Shown: positions 7,588-16,270 of the stretch, piece after piece
Position numbering within the stretch: the first letter of the stretch is position 1
Layout: each line of letters starts with the position of its first letter
NCBI RefSeq assembly: GCF_900100545.1
Contig: NZ_FNDP01000004.1
Coordinates: 124,001-188,000 of the forward strand
Source of the DNA: Pseudobutyrivibrio sp. 49
GTDB taxonomy: Bacteria > Bacillota > Clostridia > Lachnospirales > Lachnospiraceae
Direction of reading: 5' to 3'
DNA length: 64,000 bases
The notes under the pieces: model-generated
The model's input: only the letters and a program-made list of their open reading frames with translations
Databases searched by the model: none
What the model was told of the DNA's origin: nothing
Position numbers and translations under genes: made by a program

Positions 7588-9009
7588 TTATCTTGTGATG
7601 ATTTCCACTGGTACATCAAAAATCTTTGCTACCTTTTCAATTACATCGATGTGACGACCGATTGCCGCTGCAAAGTGATGCGTAGGACCTGCTTCGCTCC
7701 ACTTTGTTACGAACTCACCTGGTGAAATTGCGAATTCTGTACGCATCATTGTGTCACCATTCTGAAGAATCTTTCCTGGTACATTTACACCCTCAGCACA
7801 TACAAACTTGAAGTGACCTTCACCATCCTGAGTAATTGCAAGATATGTAATATCTCCTTCTGGTGGATAGAACTGTGTAAGGTATCCACCACCTGTCTTG
7901 CCGTGGAATACATCTACAATCTTCATAGTAGGCTTCTTAGCCTGAGAGAAATCTGCATCACCAGAACCGCTGTGTCCTATGAGAGTTACTCCATCATTGA
8001 AATCGATCGTGTACATTTCTGAAAGCTGGCCAGAACCTGCGATTGTCTTAAGGATGCTCATTGCCATGGCAACCTTGATATCGCCTTCAACAGCACAAGC
8101 TGTACCTTGCTTTATTAACATCGAGAATGCTGGGATAAGAAGACTATCAACAACTCCAGCCTGCCCCTTTGCATAACCATCATAGTGAGATGCTACAAAG
8201 CCAAGCTTTTCATCCTTAACCCACTGCTCAAATGCAACTACATACTTAGCCATCTCATGAAGCTTCTCTTCATCAACACCGCCAACGATTTCAAAAGTAT
8301 CTAAGATATCCTCAGCCTTAGCCTTGATAACAGCCTCATCTGTAATATCATCTGCAATAGCCCAAATCTTTTCCCAGTCGAACTGCTTTGTATATACGTG
8401 CATTCTTCTGTAAAGATTTGATTCATCGATGTAGAGGTCCATCATACCAGGATATGGTCGACCAATCTGAGCAAGATTTGTCTCTCTAAATCTTCTACGA
8501 CACTGTGCTGCACGGCACCACTGATCAATTTCCTTTGCAACAGCTGCATCGCCGCCTTCTACTACACCTGTGATAACAGCTGAGCGCTTTCCGTAACGAT
8601 TTAAGTCTGCTACCATCTCACCAACAGCACCACATGCATATGCTTCACCAAGCCACTCTGCTGTGCCTGCTGTATCGTAATCAAGAGCCTTAAGCTTCTG
8701 AAGATTTACAAGTACAACTGGTACATCTAAATCCTTTACCGCTGGAAGCATGTTGTAAGATGTAGCATAAGTAAGAAGCTGCATGAATACTAAATCAACA
8801 TCTGCTGCCCTGAACAAATCTCCTGCAGCCTGTGACTGCTCCTTTGTGGTAACCACACCACCATCAATGATTTCAACTGTATCAGGGATTGACGCTTTGA
8901 AATCCTCAAACTGTTTATTAAACTCTGGAACTAAGCTTGGGAACTGTGGAAGATACGCTCCAAGAGCAATTGAAAAAACTCCCACCTTAGCTTTTGTATT
9001 TACTAACAT
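7588..9009 (-). CDS. L-fucose/L-arabinose isomerase-family protein, probable L-rhamnose isomerase
   Basis: This 473-residue protein belongs to the fucose/arabinose isomerase-like family: N-terminal sugar-isomerase domain, GFVASHYDGYAKGQ in the middle, and a C-terminal GPTHHFAAAIGRH. Neither RhaA nor RhaI is present, yet it sits between rhamnulokinase and rhamnulose-phosphate aldolase, so I infer aldose-ketose isomerisation of L-rhamnose. Its start region overlaps the rhaB end by seven bases (AGGAGG site inside rhaB), implying translational coupling. Fucose or another 6-deoxysugar remains possible. Confidence 0.8.
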   Translation of the reverse strand: MLVNTKAKVGVFSIALGAYLPQFPSLVPEFNKQFEDFKASIPDTVEIIDGGVVTTKEQSQAAGDLFRAADVDLVFMQLLTYATSYNMLPAVKDLDVPVVLVNLQKLKALDYDTAGTAEWLGEAYACGAVGEMVADLNRYGKRSAVITGVVEGGDAAVAKEIDQWCRAAQCRRRFRETNLAQIGRPYPGMMDLYIDESNLYRRMHVYTKQFDWEKIWAIADDITDEAVIKAKAEDILDTFEIVGGVDEEKLHEMAKYVVAFEQWVKDEKLGFVASHYDGYAKGQAGVVDSLLIPAFSMLIKQGTACAVEGDIKVAMAMSILKTIAGSGQLSEMYTIDFNDGVTLIGHSGSGDADFSQAKKPTMKIVDVFHGKTGGGYLTQFYPPEGDITYLAITQDGEGHFKFVCAEGVNVPGKILQNGDTMMRTEFAISPGEFVTKWSEAGPTHHFAAAIGRHIDVIEKVAKIFDVPVEIITR

Positions 9010-10424
9010 CTTTCTCCTCCTTTTGGATTAAAAACCTCTATATCAAATGACTTATGTACCGCCTCGCGAGCTGCCAAAAGATCTGCCAACGCACCATCTT
9101 CAATCATCTGCACCATTGCATTTCCGATGGCTGTTGCTTCTGATGGGCCTGCAAGGACTGTAAGTCCTGTGGCATCGGCTGTAAGCTTATTTAAATATCT
9201 GTTTTTACAACCTCCACCGATAATATGAAGCACCTCGTACTGTTTGCCTGTATTTGCGCTAATCTCTTTTATTGTATTTCCGTAGCAAGCTGCCAAACTC
9301 TTGTAGATAACTGCAGCAAGCTCTCCTGAGGTTGTTGGAATCTGTTGTCTAGTGTCAGCGCAGGCCTGCTTGATTTCCTCTGTCATGTTCTTTGGCGAAA
9401 GGAAACGCTCATCGTTGGCATCCACCAGAGATGGGAAGCTGTTTGCTCTTGCTGCAAGGTCCGCATATTCTGCAAAGCTAAGCGCATCGTTTGCTTCATG
9501 GCGAACCTGCTGAATCATCCAAAGACCCATGATATTTTTCAAATATCTGTATCTATAATCGTAACCACCCTCATTTGTGAAATTACTCTTTCTGTCGCAA
9601 TCACGGGTAAGAGCTTCTGCATTTTCCACCCCCATAAGCGACCAGGTGCCAGAGCTGATGTAAAGTCCTTCATCTCCTAAATGAGGCATTGCCATTACAG
9701 CAGAAGCTGTATCATGGCTGGCACACTGAAGCACCTTTAAATCAAAGCCTACTTCCTCTTTGATTTCATCTCTTAGATTACCCACTTCATTACCAGGAAG
9801 CTTAAGCTCTAAGAAGATTTCTCTAGGAAGACCAAGCATTTCTATTAACTGATAATCCCACTGCTTGGTGTGAGGATTAACAAGACCTGTTGTTGTCGCG
9901 TTGGTATACTCTGATGCTCTAACACCTGTAAGAAGGAAATTTAGATAATCCGGAATCATAAGCAAAATCTTTGCTTCTTTTAACACCTCTGGTCTTTGAA
10001 GCTTATCTGCTGTCAATTGATATATTGTGTTGAAAATTGCTTTTTGAATTCCAACTCGCTTATACAATTCTTCTTCAGAAATGATTTTATAAACTTCCTC
10101 ATCCATTCCATCAGTTCTGTGATCACGATAACCGTATGTATCACCAAGAACCTGTCCCTCTTCATCTAGGAGCACGTAATCAACGCCCCAAGTATCAATG
10201 GACATTGAACATGGAATCTTACCAAGTCTTTTGCATTCCTTCATGCCATTTTTGATTTCGTTAAAAAGCTTTTTTGTATCCCAAAGAAGCTTTCCCCCTA
10301 CATTTGTCATGGCATTTTCGAAACGGTAGATTTCTTCCATCTGAATATTACCGTCTTCAATTGTAAATAGCATATGACGGCCACTTGAGGCCCCAATGTC
10401 TACTGCCAAATAATAGTTACTCAT
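9003..10424 (-). CDS. rhaB: Rhamnulokinase
   Basis: This 473-residue FGGY-family sugar kinase phosphorylates L-rhamnulose at O1. It has the N-terminal phosphate-binding motif DIGASSGRHML, SIDTWGVDY, the central CASHDTASAV, and the adenosine-binding IIGGGCKNRYLN near the C-terminus. These RhaB-type features distinguish it from fuculokinase and xylulokinase. It is first gene of the rhaB-isomerase-rhaD operon, with GAGG upstream of the ATG, and diverges from an AraC regulator. Confidence 0.93.
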   Translation of the reverse strand: MSNYYLAVDIGASSGRHMLFTIEDGNIQMEEIYRFENAMTNVGGKLLWDTKKLFNEIKNGMKECKRLGKIPCSMSIDTWGVDYVLLDEEGQVLGDTYGYRDHRTDGMDEEVYKIISEEELYKRVGIQKAIFNTIYQLTADKLQRPEVLKEAKILLMIPDYLNFLLTGVRASEYTNATTTGLVNPHTKQWDYQLIEMLGLPREIFLELKLPGNEVGNLRDEIKEEVGFDLKVLQCASHDTASAVMAMPHLGDEGLYISSGTWSLMGVENAEALTRDCDRKSNFTNEGGYDYRYRYLKNIMGLWMIQQVRHEANDALSFAEYADLAARANSFPSLVDANDERFLSPKNMTEEIKQACADTRQQIPTTSGELAAVIYKSLAACYGNTIKEISANTGKQYEVLHIIGGGCKNRYLNKLTADATGLTVLAGPSEATAIGNAMVQMIEDGALADLLAAREAVHKSFDIEVFNPKGGERC

Positions 10425-10537
10425 AGTTTCACCTCGTTTATGATATGAGTATATATCCTGATAAGCTGACTTTTAAGGTCGTAAAATAATCAAAAATAGG
10501 ACTTTATTTGCAGCTAAATTCATTCTATAATTTACCT
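10425..10537. promoter_or_regulatory. Divergent promoter region between rhaB and araC-type regulator
   Basis: On the minus strand a weak TTAAAA and TATACT pair with 17-base spacing precedes rhaB. On the plus strand TATAAT occurs at 10526-10531, only six bases before the regulator's ATG, which would make a leaderless message unless the TTG start at 10508 (AGGA upstream) is used. I do not see the 20-bp direct-repeat operators found at 15393 and 18918. Confidence 0.3.
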
Positions 10538-11503
10538 ATGGAAAAGAGTTTATTACAGCAGCTATCACAGCTGACAGAGGAAGAACAAGAAATTTTAAAG
10601 GGCGGTGTCATTGACAAAAATAGGTACTCCAGCGGCAACAGTTTTGTCATCGACAGCGAGAAGCTATTAAAAAAAGGACGTCTCATAGAAATACGTCCTC
10701 ATACTCGTTTTGTGCACTTTCCAAAGCACACCCATAACTATGTTGAATTCGTTTATATGGTTTCAGGGGAAACTCATCATATTTTAAATGGAACTGATGA
10801 AATCACACTAAAAGCCGGTGAACTTTTATTCTTGAACCAAAATGCTACTCAGGAAATTCTTCCAGCATCAGAGGGTGATGTTGCAATTAACTTTATCCTG
10901 CTTCCTGAGTTTTTTGATGAAGCATTACAAATGATTCCAGAAGGAGACTTACTTAGAGACTTTTTGATTTCCACACTGTCTCCAGAATCATCCTTCCTTA
11001 CTTATCTGCACTTTCCTACTGCAGATATTCTTCCTGTGCAAAATCTTATGGAAAATATGATTTTCACTATGCTAAAACAGGATTCAGAAACAATTATCAA
11101 TAATATAAATAAGACCACAATGGGTCTACTATTACAGACCCTTTCAGTATATGTTTCTTTGGTCAACCAAGGCACACCATCTCAGTATGAACAAAACCTT
11201 TTACTTACTGTTTTGAAATATATTGATGCTCACTATAAGCATGGCACCCTTGAAGCAATTGCTGAACAAACAAAGCAGCCTACCTATTACATAAGTAGAC
11301 TGCTTAAAAAGCACACTGGTAAAAATTTTAAAGAACAATTGATGACACGTCGTCTTCAACAGGCGGCCTATCTTCTCAGCCACACCACTCTTACCATTGA
11401 AGATATTTATACCTACATTGGGTACGATAACAGTAGTTACTTCTACCGCAAATTCAAGGAAGCCTATGGCATGTCTCCTAGAGATTATAGATTAGCCAAC
11501 TAA
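10538..11503 (+). CDS. AraC-family regulator with cupin sensor, probable rhamnose activator
   Basis: The N-terminal part is a cupin-type sugar-binding domain (residues about 50-130; HTHNYVEFVYMVSGETHHILNG). The C-terminal 100 residues form the two-HTH AraC domain ending in the signature YDNSSYFYRKFKEAYGMSPRDYR. I chose ATG 10538; a TTG at 10508 with AGGA is an alternative, adding ten residues. Divergent orientation from rhaB suggests it activates the rha operon in response to rhamnose. Its 3' end overlaps the convergent GH3 gene by 12 bases. Confidence 0.85.
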   Translation: MEKSLLQQLSQLTEEEQEILKGGVIDKNRYSSGNSFVIDSEKLLKKGRLIEIRPHTRFVHFPKHTHNYVEFVYMVSGETHHILNGTDEITLKAGELLFLNQNATQEILPASEGDVAINFILLPEFFDEALQMIPEGDLLRDFLISTLSPESSFLTYLHFPTADILPVQNLMENMIFTMLKQDSETIINNINKTTMGLLLQTLSVYVSLVNQGTPSQYEQNLLLTVLKYIDAHYKHGTLEAIAEQTKQPTYYISRLLKKHTGKNFKEQLMTRRLQQAAYLLSHTTLTIEDIYTYIGYDNSSYFYRKFKEAYGMSPRDYRLAN

Positions 11504-13903
11504 GGTATCAATCATTCTAAGTACTCTAGTTGCGTTAATCTGAAGCTGCTCTCTTGAAAGTGAGCCATCCTCAAGAGCGGCCTTCATCCTATTGAAGTCT
11601 CCCTTGCAGCCTGGCATAAATAAATCGCCACCTGCTTTAGCAACTTCATTTGAAAGAGCAATTCTGTTGATGGAGTTTTTGTCTGCCATCATTTCAAGAA
11701 TCCAATCCGTCATTACGATACCCTTAAAGCCATACTCGCATCTCAAGATATCCTCTATTAAGCCTCTATGCTCAGCGGTATGAATTCCATTTAATAGATT
11801 GTAGCTTGTCATGATAGCCTTTGGCTGAGTCTTTCTAACACAAAGACCGAAACCTCTTAAATAGATTTCTCTCATGGCACGCTCGCTAACCTTACTATCA
11901 TTATTGTATCTGTTTGTCTCTGCATTATTGGCAGCATAATGCTTAATTGTGGTACCACAGCCTTTGTGGGTCTGCACACCTTCTGTAATAGCTGCCGCCA
12001 TCATGCCTGAAACAAATGGATCTTCTGAATAGTACTCAAAGTTACGTCCGCATAGTATACTTCTATGAATGTTAAGAGCTGGAGCAAGCCATAAATGAAC
12101 TCCAAACATCTCCATTTCTGTTCCAACAATATCGCCAAACTTCTTTGCCAAATCATAGTTAAAGCTCTGGGCAATGGCTGTACCGATAGGAATCATTGTG
12201 CATGACTGCTCTTTAATTACAGCATCCTTTGGCACCTTTGTCTTTCCAACCACAAGATTTGCAATGAATCTAACAACAGGTCCCATAGCGTCAGTTACGC
12301 TTTCAGGCATGCTGCCTTTTCCTGATGCGTCGTGAGCTCCATTTTCATCCTCAAAATAAGTTCTGCAAAGACGAAGACCTGCAGGGCCATCAGCCATGAT
12401 TATTGGCTTTACTCCCTTCACCTGAGATGTAGTTTCACCTGCAGCACCTGCCACATGAGAGCCTGCATTTCCAACTGCTGAAAACATTTTAGCATCTGGA
12501 TTGAAAGCACCGATGCCCATGTAGATAAGCTCCTCATCAGTCATCTTCTTTGCCTGATCTGCGATATCGTATTTACTGTCATAGCTTACTGACTGGCTCT
12601 GAAGCTCTGCCGCAAGAATCTGAAGTCTGGCAGCCTCAGCTGGAACAGCTTCAGCGTTTCTTGCTGGTGCCTTAATATCCTTAAAGCCTGGATCTCCAAG
12701 GCAGTTCTTTGCCTTAAGACATGTAACAGTAGCATCAAGTGATACTACAGCAGCAATCTTTGTAGCTACTGAACTATTGCCTACGCGAACTAAATAATCG
12801 CCTACTTCAAGAATGTAGCTGGCTGTCTCCTCATCATAAGAAGCAACATCCTGTAAATCAAAGGTGAGCTGAAGCTCCTGCTCCTCACCTGCTGCAAGAT
12901 TATTAGTCTTTGCAAAAGCAACAAGCTCCTGATATGGCTGGTCAAGCTTGCCAGTAGGCTTTGATAAGTAAACCTGAACTACTTCCTTACCAGCACATAC
13001 GCCAGTATTCTTTACTACCGTATTTACGATAATCTCTGAAGCCTTTGCCTGAACTTTTGTCTCGCCAACTTCAAAATTAGTATAAGAAAGACCGAAGCCG
13101 AATGGGAAAAGAGCTTTCTTTCCAAAGGTATCAAAGTAACGATATCCTACATAAATACCTTCTTTATATTTTGTCTCGTTCCAATCTCCGAAGGTTCCCT
13201 CATTGCTGTACTGGTCCCATGCTGCCCATGTAGTAGTAAGCTTACCTGATGGATTCTGCTTGCCTACTAAAATATCAGCAAGAACTCTTCCGATATTTAC
13301 ACCAAGCTGAGAAATAAGAAGAATGTTATCAACATCCATAACTGGTGTAAGGTCTACAGCACCGCCAACATTAAGAACAAGCATAAACTTTTGATATCTC
13401 TTGTTGAGCTCTAAAATATCTCGAATCTCAGAGTTGTTAAGCTTTACCTCTCCTTCTACCACTTCTCTATCTGAGCCTTCGCCAGAATTACGACTAAGTA
13501 CATAGATAGCAACATCACCTTCGCCACTAAGTGTAAGATTATGTTCAGGTTCCCTCATGGTCTTGCCCATAATTGCAAGGAAATTGCCCTTTAATTCCTT
13601 ACGAACTCTCTTATAGAAATCCTTTTTGGCCTTTGCACGAACTTCATCATACTGATTAAGCCAGCTTTTTGATGTAATCTCAAAGCCTTCCTGTTCAAGA
13701 CCTTCCTCGATAGTGTAGGTAAATCTGGAATTTACCTCACCTGAACCTGTACCGCCCTTGATTGTGTAACGCATACCTGCACCAAAGGCTGCAAGCTTTC
13801 CCGGTTTGTCAATTGGAAAGTCCCCGTTTGACTTAAGAAGTACAGCACACTCTGCTGCGTTATTAAGTACAAAATCTAAATGGTTCTTTTCATACTGTTG
13901 CAT
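11492..13903 (-). CDS. GH3 beta-glycosidase with inverted domain order
   Basis: This 803-residue enzyme has GH3 domains in non-standard order. First is the alpha/beta sandwich (about 1-290, LLKSNGDFPI...FPFGFGLSYT), then a fibronectin-III-like domain (about 295-390), and last the (beta/alpha)8 catalytic barrel (about 440-803) with the nucleophile region GIVMTDW near 733. The same inversion is known in some rumen and gut Firmicute beta-glucosidases. There is no signal peptide, so it acts in the cytoplasm on imported glycosides. It lies three bases downstream of the transporter stop, in one transcript. Confidence 0.88.
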   Translation of the reverse strand: MQQYEKNHLDFVLNNAAECAVLLKSNGDFPIDKPGKLAAFGAGMRYTIKGGTGSGEVNSRFTYTIEEGLEQEGFEITSKSWLNQYDEVRAKAKKDFYKRVRKELKGNFLAIMGKTMREPEHNLTLSGEGDVAIYVLSRNSGEGSDREVVEGEVKLNNSEIRDILELNKRYQKFMLVLNVGGAVDLTPVMDVDNILLISQLGVNIGRVLADILVGKQNPSGKLTTTWAAWDQYSNEGTFGDWNETKYKEGIYVGYRYFDTFGKKALFPFGFGLSYTNFEVGETKVQAKASEIIVNTVVKNTGVCAGKEVVQVYLSKPTGKLDQPYQELVAFAKTNNLAAGEEQELQLTFDLQDVASYDEETASYILEVGDYLVRVGNSSVATKIAAVVSLDATVTCLKAKNCLGDPGFKDIKAPARNAEAVPAEAARLQILAAELQSQSVSYDSKYDIADQAKKMTDEELIYMGIGAFNPDAKMFSAVGNAGSHVAGAAGETTSQVKGVKPIIMADGPAGLRLCRTYFEDENGAHDASGKGSMPESVTDAMGPVVRFIANLVVGKTKVPKDAVIKEQSCTMIPIGTAIAQSFNYDLAKKFGDIVGTEMEMFGVHLWLAPALNIHRSILCGRNFEYYSEDPFVSGMMAAAITEGVQTHKGCGTTIKHYAANNAETNRYNNDSKVSERAMREIYLRGFGLCVRKTQPKAIMTSYNLLNGIHTAEHRGLIEDILRCEYGFKGIVMTDWILEMMADKNSINRIALSNEVAKAGGDLFMPGCKGDFNRMKAALEDGSLSREQLQINATRVLRMIDTLVG

Positions 13904-13906
13904 AAT

Positions 13907-15310
13907 TTATGCTCTCTTTCTTTTTTCTATTTCTTGTCTATATTCTGGCAACTTTTTCTCAAGGTCAAACTTAAGTGTTATTACAAACATTATAATAAAT
14001 AGTGCTAATGGAATATAGATACTAAATGTATAAATAGCCTGTCTTACTGCTGGTGTAAGCACTGTTGCAAATCCATCATAATTTGCAAGAGCAAGGCAAA
14101 ATACTATAACTGACGAACCAACACCTGAGCCAATTTTGCCTCCAAAGCTTGAAGCTGCCTGAGATGTTGCCACAATTCTCTTACCATATTTATATTCGTT
14201 ATAATCAATTGTCATGGCTGTCATTACGCCTAGCAAACACATCATTGGAATATTTGCAAAAGTAGCAAAGCATCCAAGGGCTGTGTTATAAACAAAATCT
14301 GTAGGATTAATAATTCTAAGAGCTGTTGTCACCATTCCGATAAAGAAAGATATCTTAAGAGATTTAGTGACACCAAGCTTTTTAATCATAGGTCCAATTA
14401 CCGCAAATCCGATAACTGTTGGAATCAAACCAACACCCCCAAGAATTGCTGTAAGGTTATCATCACCATAAATCCACTTGCAATAATAAGCTCCTGCGCC
14501 ACTTGTAATTCCGTAAGATAACTGTGAAAGGAATCCCATAATAAGAATCATTACCCAGTATTTATTTCTGAAAAGATTTCCAATAGCTTCCTTGAATGGA
14601 ACTGCTTCCTCATCATCTTCTACGATAGTTACATCTGCTTCTTTACCAGATTCTACTGCTGTTTCCTTAGAACGGGCATAGCAGATTAAAAGTGTAAGAA
14701 TAACCATCAAAGCGAAGCCAAAACCAAATTTAACCCATGCGCTCTGATTTCCACCAAGAGCATTTGTAATTGGGATAATGCCGATAGCAATTATCATTCC
14801 TGAAACATATCCAGCAGCCGCTCTCCATGTTCCCATAATTCCACGCTCCTGCTGGCTGTTTGTTCTAACTACCATCAGTGAACTATAAGGAATTGCAATT
14901 GCTGTATAAACGATAGCTGTTAGAAGAATATTTGTGATAAGCATATATGCTAACTTTAATCCTTCTGAGGCATTAGCCGGAACTGTAAACAACGCAACAA
15001 TTACAACTGCAGCTGGAATAGCCATCTTAAGCAACCAAGGTCTGTACTTTTCTTTACCTGGCTTTGTATGGTCAATAATATTACCCATGATGATGTCTGT
15101 AAAAGCATCAATCACCTTGCAAATCATTAATACCGCAGTAACTGTGGCTGCTGCTACACCAACTTTATCAGTGTAAAAGTAAGCAATCTGTGCAACAAGG
15201 CCAGACATAGCATTCAATGCAAACATACCGAGGGAATCTGCAAAATAATCCCCTGTTCTCATAACCTTTTGGACTCCATCATGGTCCTTCCCCAATGGTT
15301 TTTTTGACAT
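13907..15310 (-). CDS. GPH-family (MelB-like) glycoside:cation symporter
   Basis: This 467-residue protein has about 12 membrane segments. GPH signatures include DAFTDIIMGNIIDHTKPGKEKYRPWLL in the loop 2-3 region and AMTIDYNEYKYGKR later. The substrate is probably a rhamnoside or short oligosaccharide, inferred from the adjacent GH3 and GH78 genes. AAGGAGG precedes the ATG. It diverges from the AraC gene at 15458, and paired direct repeats lie between them. Confidence 0.88.
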   Translation of the reverse strand: MSKKPLGKDHDGVQKVMRTGDYFADSLGMFALNAMSGLVAQIAYFYTDKVGVAAATVTAVLMICKVIDAFTDIIMGNIIDHTKPGKEKYRPWLLKMAIPAAVVIVALFTVPANASEGLKLAYMLITNILLTAIVYTAIAIPYSSLMVVRTNSQQERGIMGTWRAAAGYVSGMIIAIGIIPITNALGGNQSAWVKFGFGFALMVILTLLICYARSKETAVESGKEADVTIVEDDEEAVPFKEAIGNLFRNKYWVMILIMGFLSQLSYGITSGAGAYYCKWIYGDDNLTAILGGVGLIPTVIGFAVIGPMIKKLGVTKSLKISFFIGMVTTALRIINPTDFVYNTALGCFATFANIPMMCLLGVMTAMTIDYNEYKYGKRIVATSQAASSFGGKIGSGVGSSVIVFCLALANYDGFATVLTPAVRQAIYTFSIYIPLALFIIMFVITLKFDLEKKLPEYRQEIEKRKRA

Positions 15311-15392
15311 TTTTTCAATCCTCCTTAAAATACAAGGCTTTTCTCCCTAGCCCTAAACTGTAATTGTATTTTAAAGAGTGACAGACTTATTT

Positions 15393-15427
15393 TGTTGTAA
15401 TCACGTGAAAAATGTTGTAATATCGTG
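15393..15427. promoter_or_regulatory. Paired direct repeats TGTTGTAAT-N2-CGTG, AraC operator
   Basis: TGTTGTAATCACGTG (15393-15407) and TGTTGTAATATCGTG (15413-15427) repeat with a period of 20 bp, two helical turns. This is the usual geometry for tandem half-sites of an AraC-family dimer. They lie between the divergent GPH transporter and AraC genes and resemble the pair at 18918-18952. Confidence 0.7.
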
Positions 15428-15457
15428 TCGTAATACTATGTTTAACCGGAGGGCGCT

Positions 15458-16270
15458 ATGGCATCGGATTCATCAATTATTGAACTTAATATTGCCGGAA
15501 TGCTTGATAAAATTCTTAGTGATCTTGAAGAACACAACAGATTAACTGAAAAGAAAATTGGCAAACATCATTCCGACCAGTTAATGGAAAATAAAGAAAA
15601 TGAGCTTTACCATGACACCTACTACTTCGAGCAGGAATACTATTCCTATGTTGAGAAAGGTGATGTAGAGGGATTAAAAGAATTCATTAAAAAGATTCCT
15701 AATATGAATGTTGGGCGAACTGCTACAGATTCTGTTCGTCAGGCTAAAAATATTTTTATTGCCTCTACTACTCTTATCACAAGACGTGCCATAGACGGTG
15801 GTTTAGACATAGAAACAGCTTACCAGTTATCAGACTCATATATCTTAGAAGCTGAAAAAATGTCTGATGTTAATGCCATTAATATTTTAAATATGACCTG
15901 CATCATTGATTTCGCAAAACGTGTTTCCGAAGCAAAGGTTCCTATGGGGATGTCAAAGGAAATCTTTTCTGTTATTCAATACATATCTAATCACGTAAAT
16001 ACGAATATCACTGTAGAGCAAATAGCTGAAGAGCTTCACGTGGACAGAAGTACTCTATCTAAAAAATTCAAGCGTGAGCTTGGCTTTAACATCAGTACCT
16101 ACATCATGCGCCGCAAATTAGAAGAAGCAAAGAGCCTCCTCCATTACACTGACAAAACTATCAGCGAAATCAGTGAGTATCTTTGCTTCTCATCACAGAG
16201 CTATTTTCAAAATGTATTTAAAGCAAAATACGGCATTACTCCTAAGGACTATCGCAATCAGCCTTTATAG
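15458..16270 (+). CDS. AraC-family transcriptional regulator
   Basis: This 270-residue protein has an N-terminal domain without a clear cupin signature (residues 1-165) and a C-terminal AraC DNA-binding domain (about 170-268) ending with CFSSQSYFQNVFKAKYGITPKDYR. A GGAGG site precedes ATG 15458. It most likely reads the 20-bp-period repeats in front of the GPH transporter and the alpha-rhamnosidase. Its end overlaps the convergent GH78 gene by six bases. The inducer is not evident. Confidence 0.85.
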   Translation: MASDSSIIELNIAGMLDKILSDLEEHNRLTEKKIGKHHSDQLMENKENELYHDTYYFEQEYYSYVEKGDVEGLKEFIKKIPNMNVGRTATDSVRQAKNIFIASTTLITRRAIDGGLDIETAYQLSDSYILEAEKMSDVNAINILNMTCIIDFAKRVSEAKVPMGMSKEIFSVIQYISNHVNTNITVEQIAEELHVDRSTLSKKFKRELGFNISTYIMRRKLEEAKSLLHYTDKTISEISEYLCFSSQSYFQNVFKAKYGITPKDYRNQPL

